DNA from: Candidatus Izemoplasma sp.
GTDB lineage: Bacteria; Bacillota_I; Bacilli_A; Izemoplasmatales; Izemoplasmataceae
Direction of reading: 5' to 3'
NCBI GenBank assembly: GCA_007132145.1
Contig: SLPE01000154.1
Span: 1 to 7,452 of the forward strand
Length of the DNA: 7,452 bases
Positions 1 through 5,399 of the stretch are shown in pieces. The notes under the pieces are model-generated. The model was given only the letters and a program-made list of their open reading frames with translations. It was not told where the DNA came from and did not search any database. The stretch's first letter is position 1, and the number at the start of each line of letters is the position of its first letter. A program made the position numbers and the translations under genes.

Positions 1-550
1 AGACGGGAATCTTGAGTTTGCGCGCTTCGAGAATCGCGTTGCGGTCCTTGCGCGGGTCGACGACGAAGACGGCGTCGGGCAATGTGCGCATCTCCTGGAT
101 GCCACCGAGGAACGATTCGAGTCGGGCGAGTTCCTTGCGTAGGCCGATGACTTCCTTCTTCGGTAGACGCTCGAACGTTCCGTCTTTTTCCATCTGTCTG
201 ATCTGATGGAGTCTGCGGATGCTCTTGCGGATGGTCTTGAAGTTCGTCAAGGTGCCGCCGAGCCAACGTTTCGTCACATAGAACTGTTCGGCGCGTTTCG
301 CTTCTTCCTCGACGGAGTCGATCGCTTGCTTCTTCGTTCCGACGAAAAGCACTTTTCCACCGTTTTGACCGATTTCGAGGAATTTGTTGTAGGCGTCTTC
401 GATGTAGCCGACCGTCTTTTGCAAATCGATGATGTGGATACCGTTTCTCGATGTGTAGATGTAGGGTGCCATCTTCGGGTTCCAGCGACGTGTCTGATGT
501 CCGAAATGAACCCCTGATTCAAGCAGTTGTTTCATAGTGATGATAGCCAT
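1..550 (-). CDS. rpsB: 30S ribosomal protein S2, 5' part (runs off window edge)
   Basis: S2 is a structural protein of the small ribosomal subunit, added late in assembly and needed for S1 docking and translation initiation. The minus-strand frame from ATG 550-548 is open to the window edge and gives 183 residues, about three quarters of a normal S2. Recognisable S2 signatures are [19 protein letters not shown] near residues 9-27, [14 protein letters not shown] near 29-42, the [13 protein letters not shown] block and the [13 protein letters not shown] block. The start is fixed by AGGAGG at 562-557, 6 nt upstream; a second Met at codon 6 has no ribosome binding site of its own. It has its own promoter (660-688) and a structured leader, and tsf usually follows rpsB, which here would lie outside the window. 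It shares its orientation with the upstream B12 operon. The identification is very secure. Confidence 0.97.
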   Translation of the reverse strand, partial: MAIITMKQLLESGVHFGHQTRRWNPKMAPYIYTSRNGIHIIDLQKTVGYIEDAYNKFLEIGQNGGKVLFVGTKKQAIDSVEEEAKRAEQFYVTKRWLGGTLTNFKTIRKSIRRLHQIRQMEKDGTFERLPKKEVIGLRKELARLESFLGGIQEMRTLPDAVFVVDPRKDRNAILEARKLKIPV

Positions 551-578
551 GTGTTGCCTCCTGTTTTGATTGTCCTCC

Positions 579-638
579 ACGGTTGTTCCGTCCCACCGTC
601 CTCAAGGACGGCTCACGGTCCGGAGCGACGTCACCGTG
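579..638 (-). promoter_or_regulatory. rpsB 5' leader with tandem hairpins
   Basis: The untranslated leader between the rpsB promoter and its ribosome binding site can form three short stem-loops, given here as plus-strand positions. The first to be transcribed has 6-bp arms at 614-619 and 633-638 with a 13-nt loop. The second has 6-bp arms at 596-601 and 606-611 with a 4-nt loop. The third has 4-bp arms at 579-582 and 588-591. The arms reuse similar CCGTC/GACGG and ACCGT/ACGGT words, so alternative pairings are possible. Many r-protein operons are autoregulated through such leaders, including rpsB-tsf in enterobacteria. That this one binds S2 is only inference; I do not recognise it as a named RNA family. 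Confidence 0.45.
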
Positions 639-659
639 TGCGTATTTTTCGCTTTATGT

Positions 660-688
660 AGTATAACAAAAAAAAACCGGGGTTGCAA
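660..688 (-). promoter_or_regulatory. Sigma-A-type promoter of rpsB
   Basis: On the minus strand a -35 box TTGCAA (688-683) is followed by a 17-nt spacer and a -10 box TATACT (665-660). TG lies one base upstream of the -10, giving an extended -10 (TGTTATACT). The spacer carries a run of nine T residues. The predicted start is near 653, giving a leader of about 100 nt before the rpsB ATG. The -35 box lies only 6 bp beyond the stop codon of the ECF S-component gene. Confidence 0.8.
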
Positions 689-694
689 GTCTTT

Positions 695-1222
695 TCAACG
701 CTTTTCATGTGCGGCCGACGCCGATAACGCCGCGAGTTCCGTTTCCAAAGTCTTGTGAAGGGGGGTGAACAACCAAAGAATGGTCGCGAAATTGGATACG
801 GCCATGATGACTTCAAAAGGTAAGTCCGCCAAGAAATAGGGCCAGAGGTCGGTGATGCCGAACTCGAGGATTCGGAACGGGATGTAGACCCACCCGTAGA
901 CGAATCCGAAGACGAACCCGAAGACGGCGAGTTTGACTTCGCTCTTCGTTCTCCGCAGCACCGTGTGATAACTGATCGGAATCAAGAGCCAGGCCAAGAA
1001 CATCGGCGGCGTGTAGAGCGGATGGAAACTTCCCATGTAGAGGTTGTCGAAAAAGACGTAGACCGTGATGATCGCGACAGTCTCCCTGAACTTGAAGACA
1101 CTGGAAAACAAAACGATGAGCAATGTGGTGAACTGGACGTTGGGCACGATGATCAACAATTGTTCCTGGACGAATAGGATCGTCGTGCACATCGCCAACA
1201 CCAGCAGTCTTCTCAGTCTCAC
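695..1222 (-). CDS. ECF-transporter S component, probably for cobalamin or a corrinoid precursor
   Basis: This is a predicted integral membrane substrate-binding subunit of an energy-coupling factor (ECF) vitamin importer. The 175-residue product is almost entirely hydrophobic. Likely membrane segments are residues 5-26, 31-42, 46-66, 70-87, 97-118 and 130-153, which fits the six-helix S-component fold and its usual size of 160-200 residues. The block with FGFVFGFVYGW and YFLADLPFE resembles conserved stretches I associate with Bacillota S components; this is family resemblance, not a database result. The start is GTG 1222-1220, overlapping the TGA of the preceding gene as GTGA, with a purine-rich GAGGGGA about 12 nt upstream. 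The next Met, at codon 11, would cut into the first helix. Substrate is inferred from the upstream B12 riboswitch and the two DUF4430 partners. EcfA, EcfA' and EcfT are not in the window and would have to be shared from elsewhere. It does not obviously match CbrT or CblT from memory. Confidence 0.75.
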   Translation of the reverse strand: MRLRRLLVLAMCTTILFVQEQLLIIVPNVQFTTLLIVLFSSVFKFRETVAIITVYVFFDNLYMGSFHPLYTPPMFLAWLLIPISYHTVLRRTKSEVKLAVFGFVFGFVYGWVYIPFRILEFGITDLWPYFLADLPFEVIMAVSNFATILWLFTPLHKTLETELAALSASAAHEKR

Positions 1223-1635
1223 TCCGCGGTCTTCCCCTCAAGGGTCCTATGGACGAAGGTGTAGACGACGTCGTCTTCCAAGGGGATGCCGTCGATGCCC
1301 GTTCTGGATGGCGCACCGTCGATCAGGATTTCTATGAAGTCACGATGAAAATCGGTTTCGATGCCCTCGAGCGCGAGCAGTTTTCGTCCGAAGATCGGAT
1401 GCTCGTCGAAACGTGCATCGTGATGGGCCGCCAAGATGTCCGCCAAGGTGTCGTTCTCCTCGAAAGCGTGTTGCCTTTCCACGACCGTCTCTCCGCTCGC
1501 ATCGATGACGACGACGGATGCGACGCCTTGCGCCGTTGCACCCGAAGAAGGCGTGAGACTGGCGTATATCGCCGAAAACCCGCCGAACACGGCGAGCACG
1601 AAAAGACTCAAAGACAGTTTCATGTAGAGTTTCAC
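1219..1635 (-). CDS. Small membrane-anchored DUF4430 (transcobalamin beta-like) protein
   Basis: The 138-residue product has an N-terminal hydrophobic segment (about residues 7-27) with no lipobox cysteine, so it is probably anchored facing outward or cleaved as a signal peptide. Residues 39-132 match the DUF4430 pattern related to the C-terminal beta domain of transcobalamin and intrinsic factor: strand VASVVVIDASGE, NDTLADILAAH, the DFIEILIDG strand and PLEDDVVYTFVHR at the end. The same pattern occurs in the N-terminal domain of the protein encoded just upstream, so the two are paralogous domains. The start is GTG 1635-1633: GAAGGA at 1650-1645 lies 9 nt away, whereas ATG 1623-1621 is 21 nt away. 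That ribosome binding site overlaps the stop of the upstream gene, 13 nt away, indicating coupled translation. A role in binding cobalamin and passing it to the ECF S component is inferred from domain and context. Confidence 0.75.
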   Translation of the reverse strand: MKLYMKLSLSLFVLAVFGGFSAIYASLTPSSGATAQGVASVVVIDASGETVVERQHAFEENDTLADILAAHHDARFDEHPIFGRKLLALEGIETDFHRDFIEILIDGAPSRTGIDGIPLEDDVVYTFVHRTLEGKTAE

Positions 1636-1648
1636 GCTTTCACATCCT

Positions 1649-2818
1649 TCAATCGAAGCGATACGGGTTGATCGGTTGGGCGCTGTTGAAGTATGTATGG
1701 AGGCAGACGAGCGCCAAGAAACCTTGCGGTGTCGAGAACATCAGATCGGCTTCTTCATCGTCGAGTCGCCAGAGGAAGCTGCCGTCTTCTTGCATGTATT
1801 CGAGGAACATCGAGACGAGAGATGTCTCACCTTCCGCATAACGGGCGTCGCGCGGGTCTTCACCGACGGCGATCAATGCGATGATGACATGGGCGAAGGT
1901 CGCGGCGTTGTTGCCGAAGGAACTATGATAGAGTTCTTCGGTAACGACGTCGAGGATGTCGTCGATCAGTCCTTCGATGACGGGACCTTCATCCAACGAT
2001 AGTGCGAGCAAGACGAGACTCAAGGTGTCCAAGTCGATGTGTGAAAGATCACGCGCTTGCAAATCGGCGATGAACCCGTCTTTCAAGGTCTTGTTGTCGA
2101 TGCCGCCAGCGGCGAGCGCAAGCATCATCAACGCGTTCATGTAGGGCCAACCGAACTCGGCTTCCCCTTCGAGCGCTTCCGCGAAAGCGCCCGCGTCGAT
2201 GCCGAAAACCTCGTGCGTGAAAACCGCGCGGACGTATTCGCTCATCGTCTCGGGGGTTCGATCGTAGGGATTGACGCCGTGCGTAGCGACGTATGCATCC
2301 AAGTCGCCCGATAGCCTAAGTGCCAGCGCGACTTCCATGTGCGCGCCGTTTTCAGCATACAAGTACGTCTCCGCGTGGGAATGTGCCTTGAACGCTTCGA
2401 TGCCTTCATAGACCGATTCCGCAAGCGGGTCCCACCAGGCGCGACTGAACGTGACGACGTCGCCCGCTTCATAAGGCAATTCGGCGATGCCCTTCATCGC
2501 GAACTCTCCATTGATATCGATCGAAATGAAACTTCCATAGGGCGTATCGAGACACTCGATCCTCGTGAGCATCGGCATCTCACCGTCTCCGAAATCGAAA
2601 AGGTCGTAATCGACGTCGAAGTGCTCGAGCAAGATGTCGAACAATGTCTTTTCTTCGTCATCGCCGAGCGCATGGTCCACTTCGAGAGCGGACTCGCCGC
2701 TTTGAATGATCAGCGTGACGAGCGGTGTTTCCGTGGTGAAATATACATCGAATCCCTCGCATCCGGCTTGAAGACCGAACACGAGTAAAGCAAGTGCGAC
2801 AGAGAACAGTTTTTTCAT
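1649..2818 (-). CDS. Secreted transcobalamin-like protein: DUF4430 domain plus alpha-helical repeat domain
   Basis: The 389-residue product begins with a signal peptide (MKK then a hydrophobic stretch) ending at AGC, with Cys20 as a possible lipid-attachment site. The lipobox is poor, with Gln at -3. Residues 32-127 form a DUF4430/transcobalamin beta-like domain (VTLIIQSGE, EEKTLFDILLEH, SFISIDINGE, AGDVVTFSRAW). Residues 133-378 are a helical repeat region like the terpenoid-cyclase/prenyltransferase alpha/alpha barrel of transcobalamin, with recurring units such as PYMNALMMLALAAGG, DTLSLVLLALSLDEG, NNAATFAHVIIALIAVG and STPQGFLALVCLHTYF. Vertebrate cobalamin carriers have the same two kinds of domain in the opposite order. 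The protein is strongly acidic. The start is ATG 2818-2816, with AGGAGG 5 nt upstream. It is the first gene after a cobalamin riboswitch and terminator. The likely role is capture of cobalamin or a corrinoid at the cell surface. Domain calls are by motif reading, and B12 binding is inferred. Confidence 0.8.
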   Translation of the reverse strand: MKKLFSVALALLVFGLQAGCEGFDVYFTTETPLVTLIIQSGESALEVDHALGDDEEKTLFDILLEHFDVDYDLFDFGDGEMPMLTRIECLDTPYGSFISIDINGEFAMKGIAELPYEAGDVVTFSRAWWDPLAESVYEGIEAFKAHSHAETYLYAENGAHMEVALALRLSGDLDAYVATHGVNPYDRTPETMSEYVRAVFTHEVFGIDAGAFAEALEGEAEFGWPYMNALMMLALAAGGIDNKTLKDGFIADLQARDLSHIDLDTLSLVLLALSLDEGPVIEGLIDDILDVVTEELYHSSFGNNAATFAHVIIALIAVGEDPRDARYAEGETSLVSMFLEYMQEDGSFLWRLDDEEADLMFSTPQGFLALVCLHTYFNSAQPINPYRFD

Positions 2819-2854
2819 TTTGACCTCCTGATTTCAATGCAATGCGAGCAAGCA

Positions 2855-2881
2855 ATAAAAAAACCATCCTCCCAAGATGGT
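2855..2881 (-). terminator. Rho-independent terminator of the cobalamin riboswitch
   Basis: On the minus strand, arm ACCATC (2881-2876), a 7-nt loop and arm GATGGT (2868-2863) are followed by a T-rich tail through about 2855. It sits between the aptamer and the first gene of the B12 operon, some 45 nt before that gene's ATG, so it is the expected OFF switch when ligand is bound. The stem is short (6 bp) but directly followed by seven T residues. Confidence 0.8.
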
Positions 2882-2885
2882 GTCC

Positions 2886-2926
2886 GTTTAATGAATTAAA
2901 CCGCAAAAACGTTTAACCGATAAACG
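2886..2926 (-). promoter_or_regulatory. Hairpins between riboswitch aptamer and terminator (expression platform)
   Basis: Two AT-rich inverted repeats lie between the aptamer and the terminator. Transcribed first is a 6-bp stem with arms at 2921-2926 and 2910-2915 and a 5-nt loop. Next is a 6-bp stem with arms at 2896-2901 and 2886-2891 and a 4-nt loop, only 4 nt before the terminator stem. One may correspond to the P13-like hairpin that makes a kissing contact with the aptamer in many cobalamin riboswitches, but I could not prove that pairing. I did not find a convincing antiterminator complementary to the terminator arms. Confidence 0.5.
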
Positions 2927-2958
2927 TACGACTCATACCCAGGAGCGTATTGTTTTCG

Positions 2959-3099
2959 GGTCAGGTAGGTCTACCGGCTTAGCATCGTCCTACTATGCGC
3001 CTTCCCGCTTTCGCAGTGGCATCCGCATTTCGTCCGCATCACGGTTGCTGGGACAGCCCGGGATTCACACCCGGTTCCCTGTTGGGGTCACACCTGACC
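2959..3099 (-). ncRNA. Cobalamin riboswitch aptamer
   Basis: Reading the minus strand from 3099 down, the conserved cobalamin riboswitch blocks occur in the right order. The closing stem P1 is GGTCAGG (3099-3093) paired with CCTGACC (2965-2959). Then come the GGGAA...GGTGTGAATCCC block (3079-3060), the GGCTGTCCC...GCAAC core (3058-3040), GCCACTG (3020-3014), GGGAAGGC (3006-2999) and the B12-box-like AAGCCGGTAGACCTACC (2980-2964). The element binds a cobalamin and represses downstream expression when bound. It has a promoter just upstream (3112-3140) and a terminator downstream (2855-2881), so control is probably by premature termination. It regulates the three genes from 2818 to 695. Which cobalamin form it prefers cannot be read with confidence. 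Confidence 0.95.
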
Positions 3100-3111
3100 T
3101 TCCACACCTTA

Positions 3112-3140
3112 AGTGTATTGAGATGGGTTGTGAATGTCAA
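3112..3140 (-). promoter_or_regulatory. Promoter of the riboswitch/B12 operon
   Basis: On the minus strand a consensus -35 TTGACA (3140-3135), a 17-nt spacer and a -10 TACACT (3117-3112) place the start near 3105, just before the riboswitch P1 stem. It diverges from the dut promoter; the two -35 boxes are 17 bp apart. A 14-bp inverted repeat (3133-3146) overlaps this -35 box. Confidence 0.78.
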
Positions 3141-3146
3141 GACATT
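3133..3146. repeat. 14-bp inverted repeat between divergent promoters
   Basis: AATGTC, a 2-bp AA centre, then GACATT form a perfect 6+6 inverted repeat. It overlaps the -35 box of the B12 operon promoter and lies 11 bp upstream of the dut -35 box. It could be an operator for a dimeric repressor acting on one or both promoters, or a chance palindrome. No regulator family is recognised. Confidence 0.35.
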
Positions 3147-3157
3147 TCAAGTGCGAG

Positions 3158-3186
3158 TTGCAAAAACCGTCTTCCTGTCTTATAGT
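3158..3186 (+). promoter_or_regulatory. Promoter of dut
   Basis: A -35 box TTGCAA (3158-3163), a 17-nt spacer and a -10 box TATAGT (3181-3186) predict a start near 3193. That leaves a short leader of about 26 nt before the dut ATG. The -35 sequence is identical to that of rpsB, with the same spacing. Confidence 0.75.
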
Positions 3187-3218
3187 ATAAACGACATCTC
3201 CTGAAAGGATTGATTGAC

Positions 3219-3659
3219 ATGCGCGGTTTCAAAGTCGCGAAAGGCTATGAAAAGGCATCCGTCGTCATGCCCGGCCGTAGCACGGAATACAGTGCGGGAT
3301 ACGACTTCACGACATGCAAGGACTTGACCATCGAAGCAGGAAGGATCGAGCGTGCCGAGACCGGCGTCAAGGCGTTCATGATGGATGATGAAGTCCTGAA
3401 AATCTACCCCCGCAGTTCCTTGCCCGTCAAATTCGGGGTGACGATTCCCAACAATGTCGGCATCATCGATGCCGACTATTTCGGCAACGAAGCCAACGAC
3501 GGCGCCATTTTCATCCAACTCTTGAACTTTTCAAAAGACCCGGTCACCATCCCTGCGGGAACCCGTATCGCACAAGGAGTCTTCACGAAATATCTCACCC
3601 TTGAAACGGAAACGCCCACAAACAGAAAACGCAAAGGCGGTTTCGGCAGTACCGGATGA
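3219..3659 (+). CDS. dut: dUTP diphosphatase (trimeric dUTPase)
   Basis: This enzyme hydrolyses dUTP to dUMP and pyrophosphate in the cytoplasm, which limits uracil incorporation into DNA and supplies the precursor for dTMP. The 146-residue product carries all five trimeric dUTPase motifs: AGYDF (26-30), PRSS (64-67), GIIDADYFGN (81-90) with the catalytic Asp, GTRIAQGVF (114-122) and the C-terminal GGFGSTG arm (140-146). Motif 3 continues as EANDG, the variant I associate with a Bacillota dUTPase branch, rather than the YRGE of the E. coli type. The start is ATG 3219-3221, because GAAAGGA (3203-3209) lies 9 nt upstream. An in-frame TTG at 3210 would directly abut that ribosome binding site and is unlikely. 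It is monocistronic: its own promoter lies at 3158-3186 and a terminator follows immediately. It diverges from the B12 operon and converges on the fab operon. Confidence 0.95.
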   Translation: MRGFKVAKGYEKASVVMPGRSTEYSAGYDFTTCKDLTIEAGRIERAETGVKAFMMDDEVLKIYPRSSLPVKFGVTIPNNVGIIDADYFGNEANDGAIFIQLLNFSKDPVTIPAGTRIAQGVFTKYLTLETETPTNRKRKGGFGSTG

Positions 3660-3661
3660 TG

Positions 3662-3707
3662 AAAAGAGCGCTCCACCGTTGATGACGGCGGTGGAACGCT
3701 CTTTTTT
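3662..3707. terminator. Two-way terminator between dut and fabZ
   Basis: A long, nearly perfect stem combines AAAGAGCG and TCCACCG on the left with CGGTGGA and CGCTCTTT on the right, with one internal mismatch and a loop of about 8 nt. A T-run follows on the plus strand (3702-3707), and an A-run on the left side (3662-3665) supplies a shorter T-run for minus-strand transcripts. It begins 3 nt after the dut stop and ends 23 nt before the fabZ stop, so it serves both convergent units. Confidence 0.9.
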
Positions 3708-3729
3708 CATGCCTCGGAGCGTTTCGACA

Positions 3730-4158
3730 TCAATCGGGTGCGACCGCGAACGTCATCGTCGCCTTGCAGGCGAGTTCATCGCCGACACGGGCGATTGCGT
3801 CCGCCTTGCCGATGACGCCTCTCATTTTGGTCAGTTCGACATGAAGCGTCAACGTATCGCCCGGTTTCACCATGCGCTTGAATCGACAATCGTCGAGGCC
3901 GGCGAATAACACCTTTCTTCCCTTGAACCGTTCTTCACGCAACAAGAGCACTGCACCCGCTTGTGCGAGGGCCTCGACGATCAAAACACCGGGCATCACG
4001 GGAAAATCGGGGAAGTGACCTTTGAAATAGGACGCGTCCGCATCGACATGTGTCTTGGCGCGGATGCTTTTTCCAGGCTCGATCGCCTCGACTTCGTCGA
4101 TGAGGAGAAAGGGTTCCCGATGCGGGATGACGTCTTTGATCTGCGTCTTCGTCAACAT
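3730..4158 (-). CDS. fabZ: 3-hydroxyacyl-ACP dehydratase FabZ
   Basis: FabZ removes water from 3-hydroxyacyl-ACP to give trans-2-enoyl-ACP in each cycle of type II fatty acid synthesis. The 142-residue product is of normal size, with the hot-dog-fold signatures IPHREPFLLID (11-21), the catalytic His48 in GHFPDFPVMPG and the catalytic Glu62 in VEALAQAGA. Glu in the second motif points to FabZ rather than FabA. Two adjacent ATGs are possible: 4161-4159, which overlaps the fabF stop as ATGA, and 4158-4156. GGAGG at 4170-4166 sits 4 nt from the first and 7 nt from the second, so the second is chosen; the difference is one residue. It is the last gene of the operon, followed by the terminator at 3662-3707. 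In streptococci accB lies between fabF and fabZ and accCDA follow fabZ; none is present here. Confidence 0.95.
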   Translation of the reverse strand: MLTKTQIKDVIPHREPFLLIDEVEAIEPGKSIRAKTHVDADASYFKGHFPDFPVMPGVLIVEALAQAGAVLLLREERFKGRKVLFAGLDDCRFKRMVKPGDTLTLHVELTKMRGVIGKADAIARVGDELACKATMTFAVAPD

Positions 4159-5399
4159 CATCGTCCCTCCCATTTCTTGAAAACGAGCGTCGCGTTGTGC
4201 CCGCCGAAACCGAGCGAGTTCGACAAGGCGACGCGGATATCCTTTTCGACACCGACGTTGGGTGTGTAATCCAGGTCGCATTCAGGATCGGGCGTCTCGT
4301 AGTTGATCGTCGGCGGGACGAAGCCCTCTTGAAGCGCGAGAAGTGTGAAAATCGCCTCGATTGCACCGCTTCCGCCGAGCAAGTGTCCGGTCATCGATTT
4401 CGTCGAATTGATCGCGATGTCATAGGCGTGTTCCTTGAACAACCGTTTGATCGCCAAGGTTTCCGTTTTGTCGTTGAGCGGGGTCGACGTCCCGTGCGCA
4501 TTGATGTGATCGATATCGGCGGGGTCGACGCCTCCGTCTTCTAGCGCGAGACGCATGCAGTTCATCGCGCCCGTCCCTTCAAGGTCCGGCGCCGTGATGT
4601 GCGTCGCGTCGCAGGTGGCGCCGTAACCGACGATTTCACCATAGATGCGGGCCTGCCGTTTCAAAGCGCCTTCGAGCGTCTCGAACATCATGCAGCCCGC
4701 TCCGTCGGCCATCACGAAACCGTCACGGTTCAAATCGAAAGGCCGAGAGGCCTTTTTCGGGTCGGGATGCTTGCTCAGGGCGTGCATGGCGCTGAAGCCG
4801 CTGATGCCGAATTTCGTCATCGACGCTTCGCTGCCGCCGGTGATTGCGACCTCGAGGTAGCCGTCGCGAATGGCACGGAATGCCTCCCCCATCGTATTGG
4901 CCGCACTCGCGCAAGCGGTCGTCGTCGAAAGGGCCGGTCCGGTCAAGTCGTATTTGATGGCGATCATGCCGGGCGCAATGTTGATGATGACCATCGGCAC
5001 CCAAAAAGGCGACACCCGATGGAATCCCTTCTCGCGCGCCTTGTCGAGTTCACTCGCCATCGTTTCGAGTCCGCCGATGCCGCTTGAGACGTAGATGCCG
5101 ACACGACTCCTGTCCATCGTCTCGAAATCGATGCCGCTGTCGGCGATCGCTTGATCGGCGGCGACGAGGGCGAACTGGGAAAAACGGTCCATGCGTCTCA
5201 GTTGCTTCTTGCCGAAGTACTCGAGAAAATCGAAATCACGGATTTCGCCTCCGTAACCGATGGCGATGTCGTCGGTTTCGTAGCGACGAATGAAATCGAT
5301 GCCGGAGCGACCGCTTTTGGCGGCGTTCCAACTCGTCTTGATGTCGTTGCCGAGCGGATTGAGCGTACCCATGCCGGTAATGACGACGCGGCGTTTCAT
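4158..5399 (-). CDS. fabF: Beta-ketoacyl-ACP synthase II FabF
   Basis: FabF condenses malonyl-ACP with the growing acyl-ACP chain, the elongation step of fatty acid synthesis. The 413-residue product is full length and begins MKRRVVITGMG. The catalytic triad is in place: Cys163 in TTTACASAAN, His302 in NAHGTSTPLND and His339 in KSMTGHLLGG, with Lys334 and the C-terminal gate loop LGFGGHN (396-402). The nucleophile context TTTACASA differs slightly from the common DTACASG/STACASG forms but keeps the active site. The ATG (5399-5397) overlaps the fabG stop by one base (TGATG), and a G-run at 5413-5408 inside the end of fabG provides the ribosome binding site. The reading frame stays open further upstream to 5786, but that part overlaps fabG and shows no family similarity. 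Its stop overlaps the fabZ start region. Confidence 0.97.
   Translation of the reverse strand: MKRRVVITGMGTLNPLGNDIKTSWNAAKSGRSGIDFIRRYETDDIAIGYGGEIRDFDFLEYFGKKQLRRMDRFSQFALVAADQAIADSGIDFETMDRSRVGIYVSSGIGGLETMASELDKAREKGFHRVSPFWVPMVIINIAPGMIAIKYDLTGPALSTTTACASAANTMGEAFRAIRDGYLEVAITGGSEASMTKFGISGFSAMHALSKHPDPKKASRPFDLNRDGFVMADGAGCMMFETLEGALKRQARIYGEIVGYGATCDATHITAPDLEGTGAMNCMRLALEDGGVDPADIDHINAHGTSTPLNDKTETLAIKRLFKEHAYDIAINSTKSMTGHLLGGSGAIEAIFTLLALQEGFVPPTINYETPDPECDLDYTPNVGVEKDIRVALSNSLGFGGHNATLVFKKWEGR

Noticed and set aside
671..700. Intrinsic terminator for the B12 operon at the T-run
   Set aside because: Only a 4-bp GTTG/CAAC stem with a poor interior, or a CCGG core without an adequate loop, precedes the T-run; the stretch is better explained as the rpsB promoter spacer.
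813..1316. Minus-strand frame overlapping the DUF4430 and S-component genes
   Set aside because: It is a frame-shifted shadow, Arg/His-rich with no fold signature, overlapping two convincing genes.
2995..3204. Plus-strand small open frame across the riboswitch region
   Set aside because: It is antisense to the conserved cobalamin aptamer and the divergent promoters, and has no ribosome binding site.
3210..3218. TTG start for dut at 3210
   Set aside because: It directly follows the ribosome binding site GAAAGGA with no spacer, while ATG 3219 is at the right distance.
3730..4281. Longer fabZ start at 4281
   Set aside because: The extension overlaps the end of fabF and has no FabZ similarity; the ribosome binding site at 4170-4166 fits the ATG at 4158 (or 4161).
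4599..5087. Plus-strand frames opposite the fab genes and the B12 operon, for example 4599-5087, 2339-2788 and 5768-6163
   Set aside because: They are antisense to well-identified genes, have low-complexity Arg-rich products, and lack ribosome binding sites and recognisable motifs.
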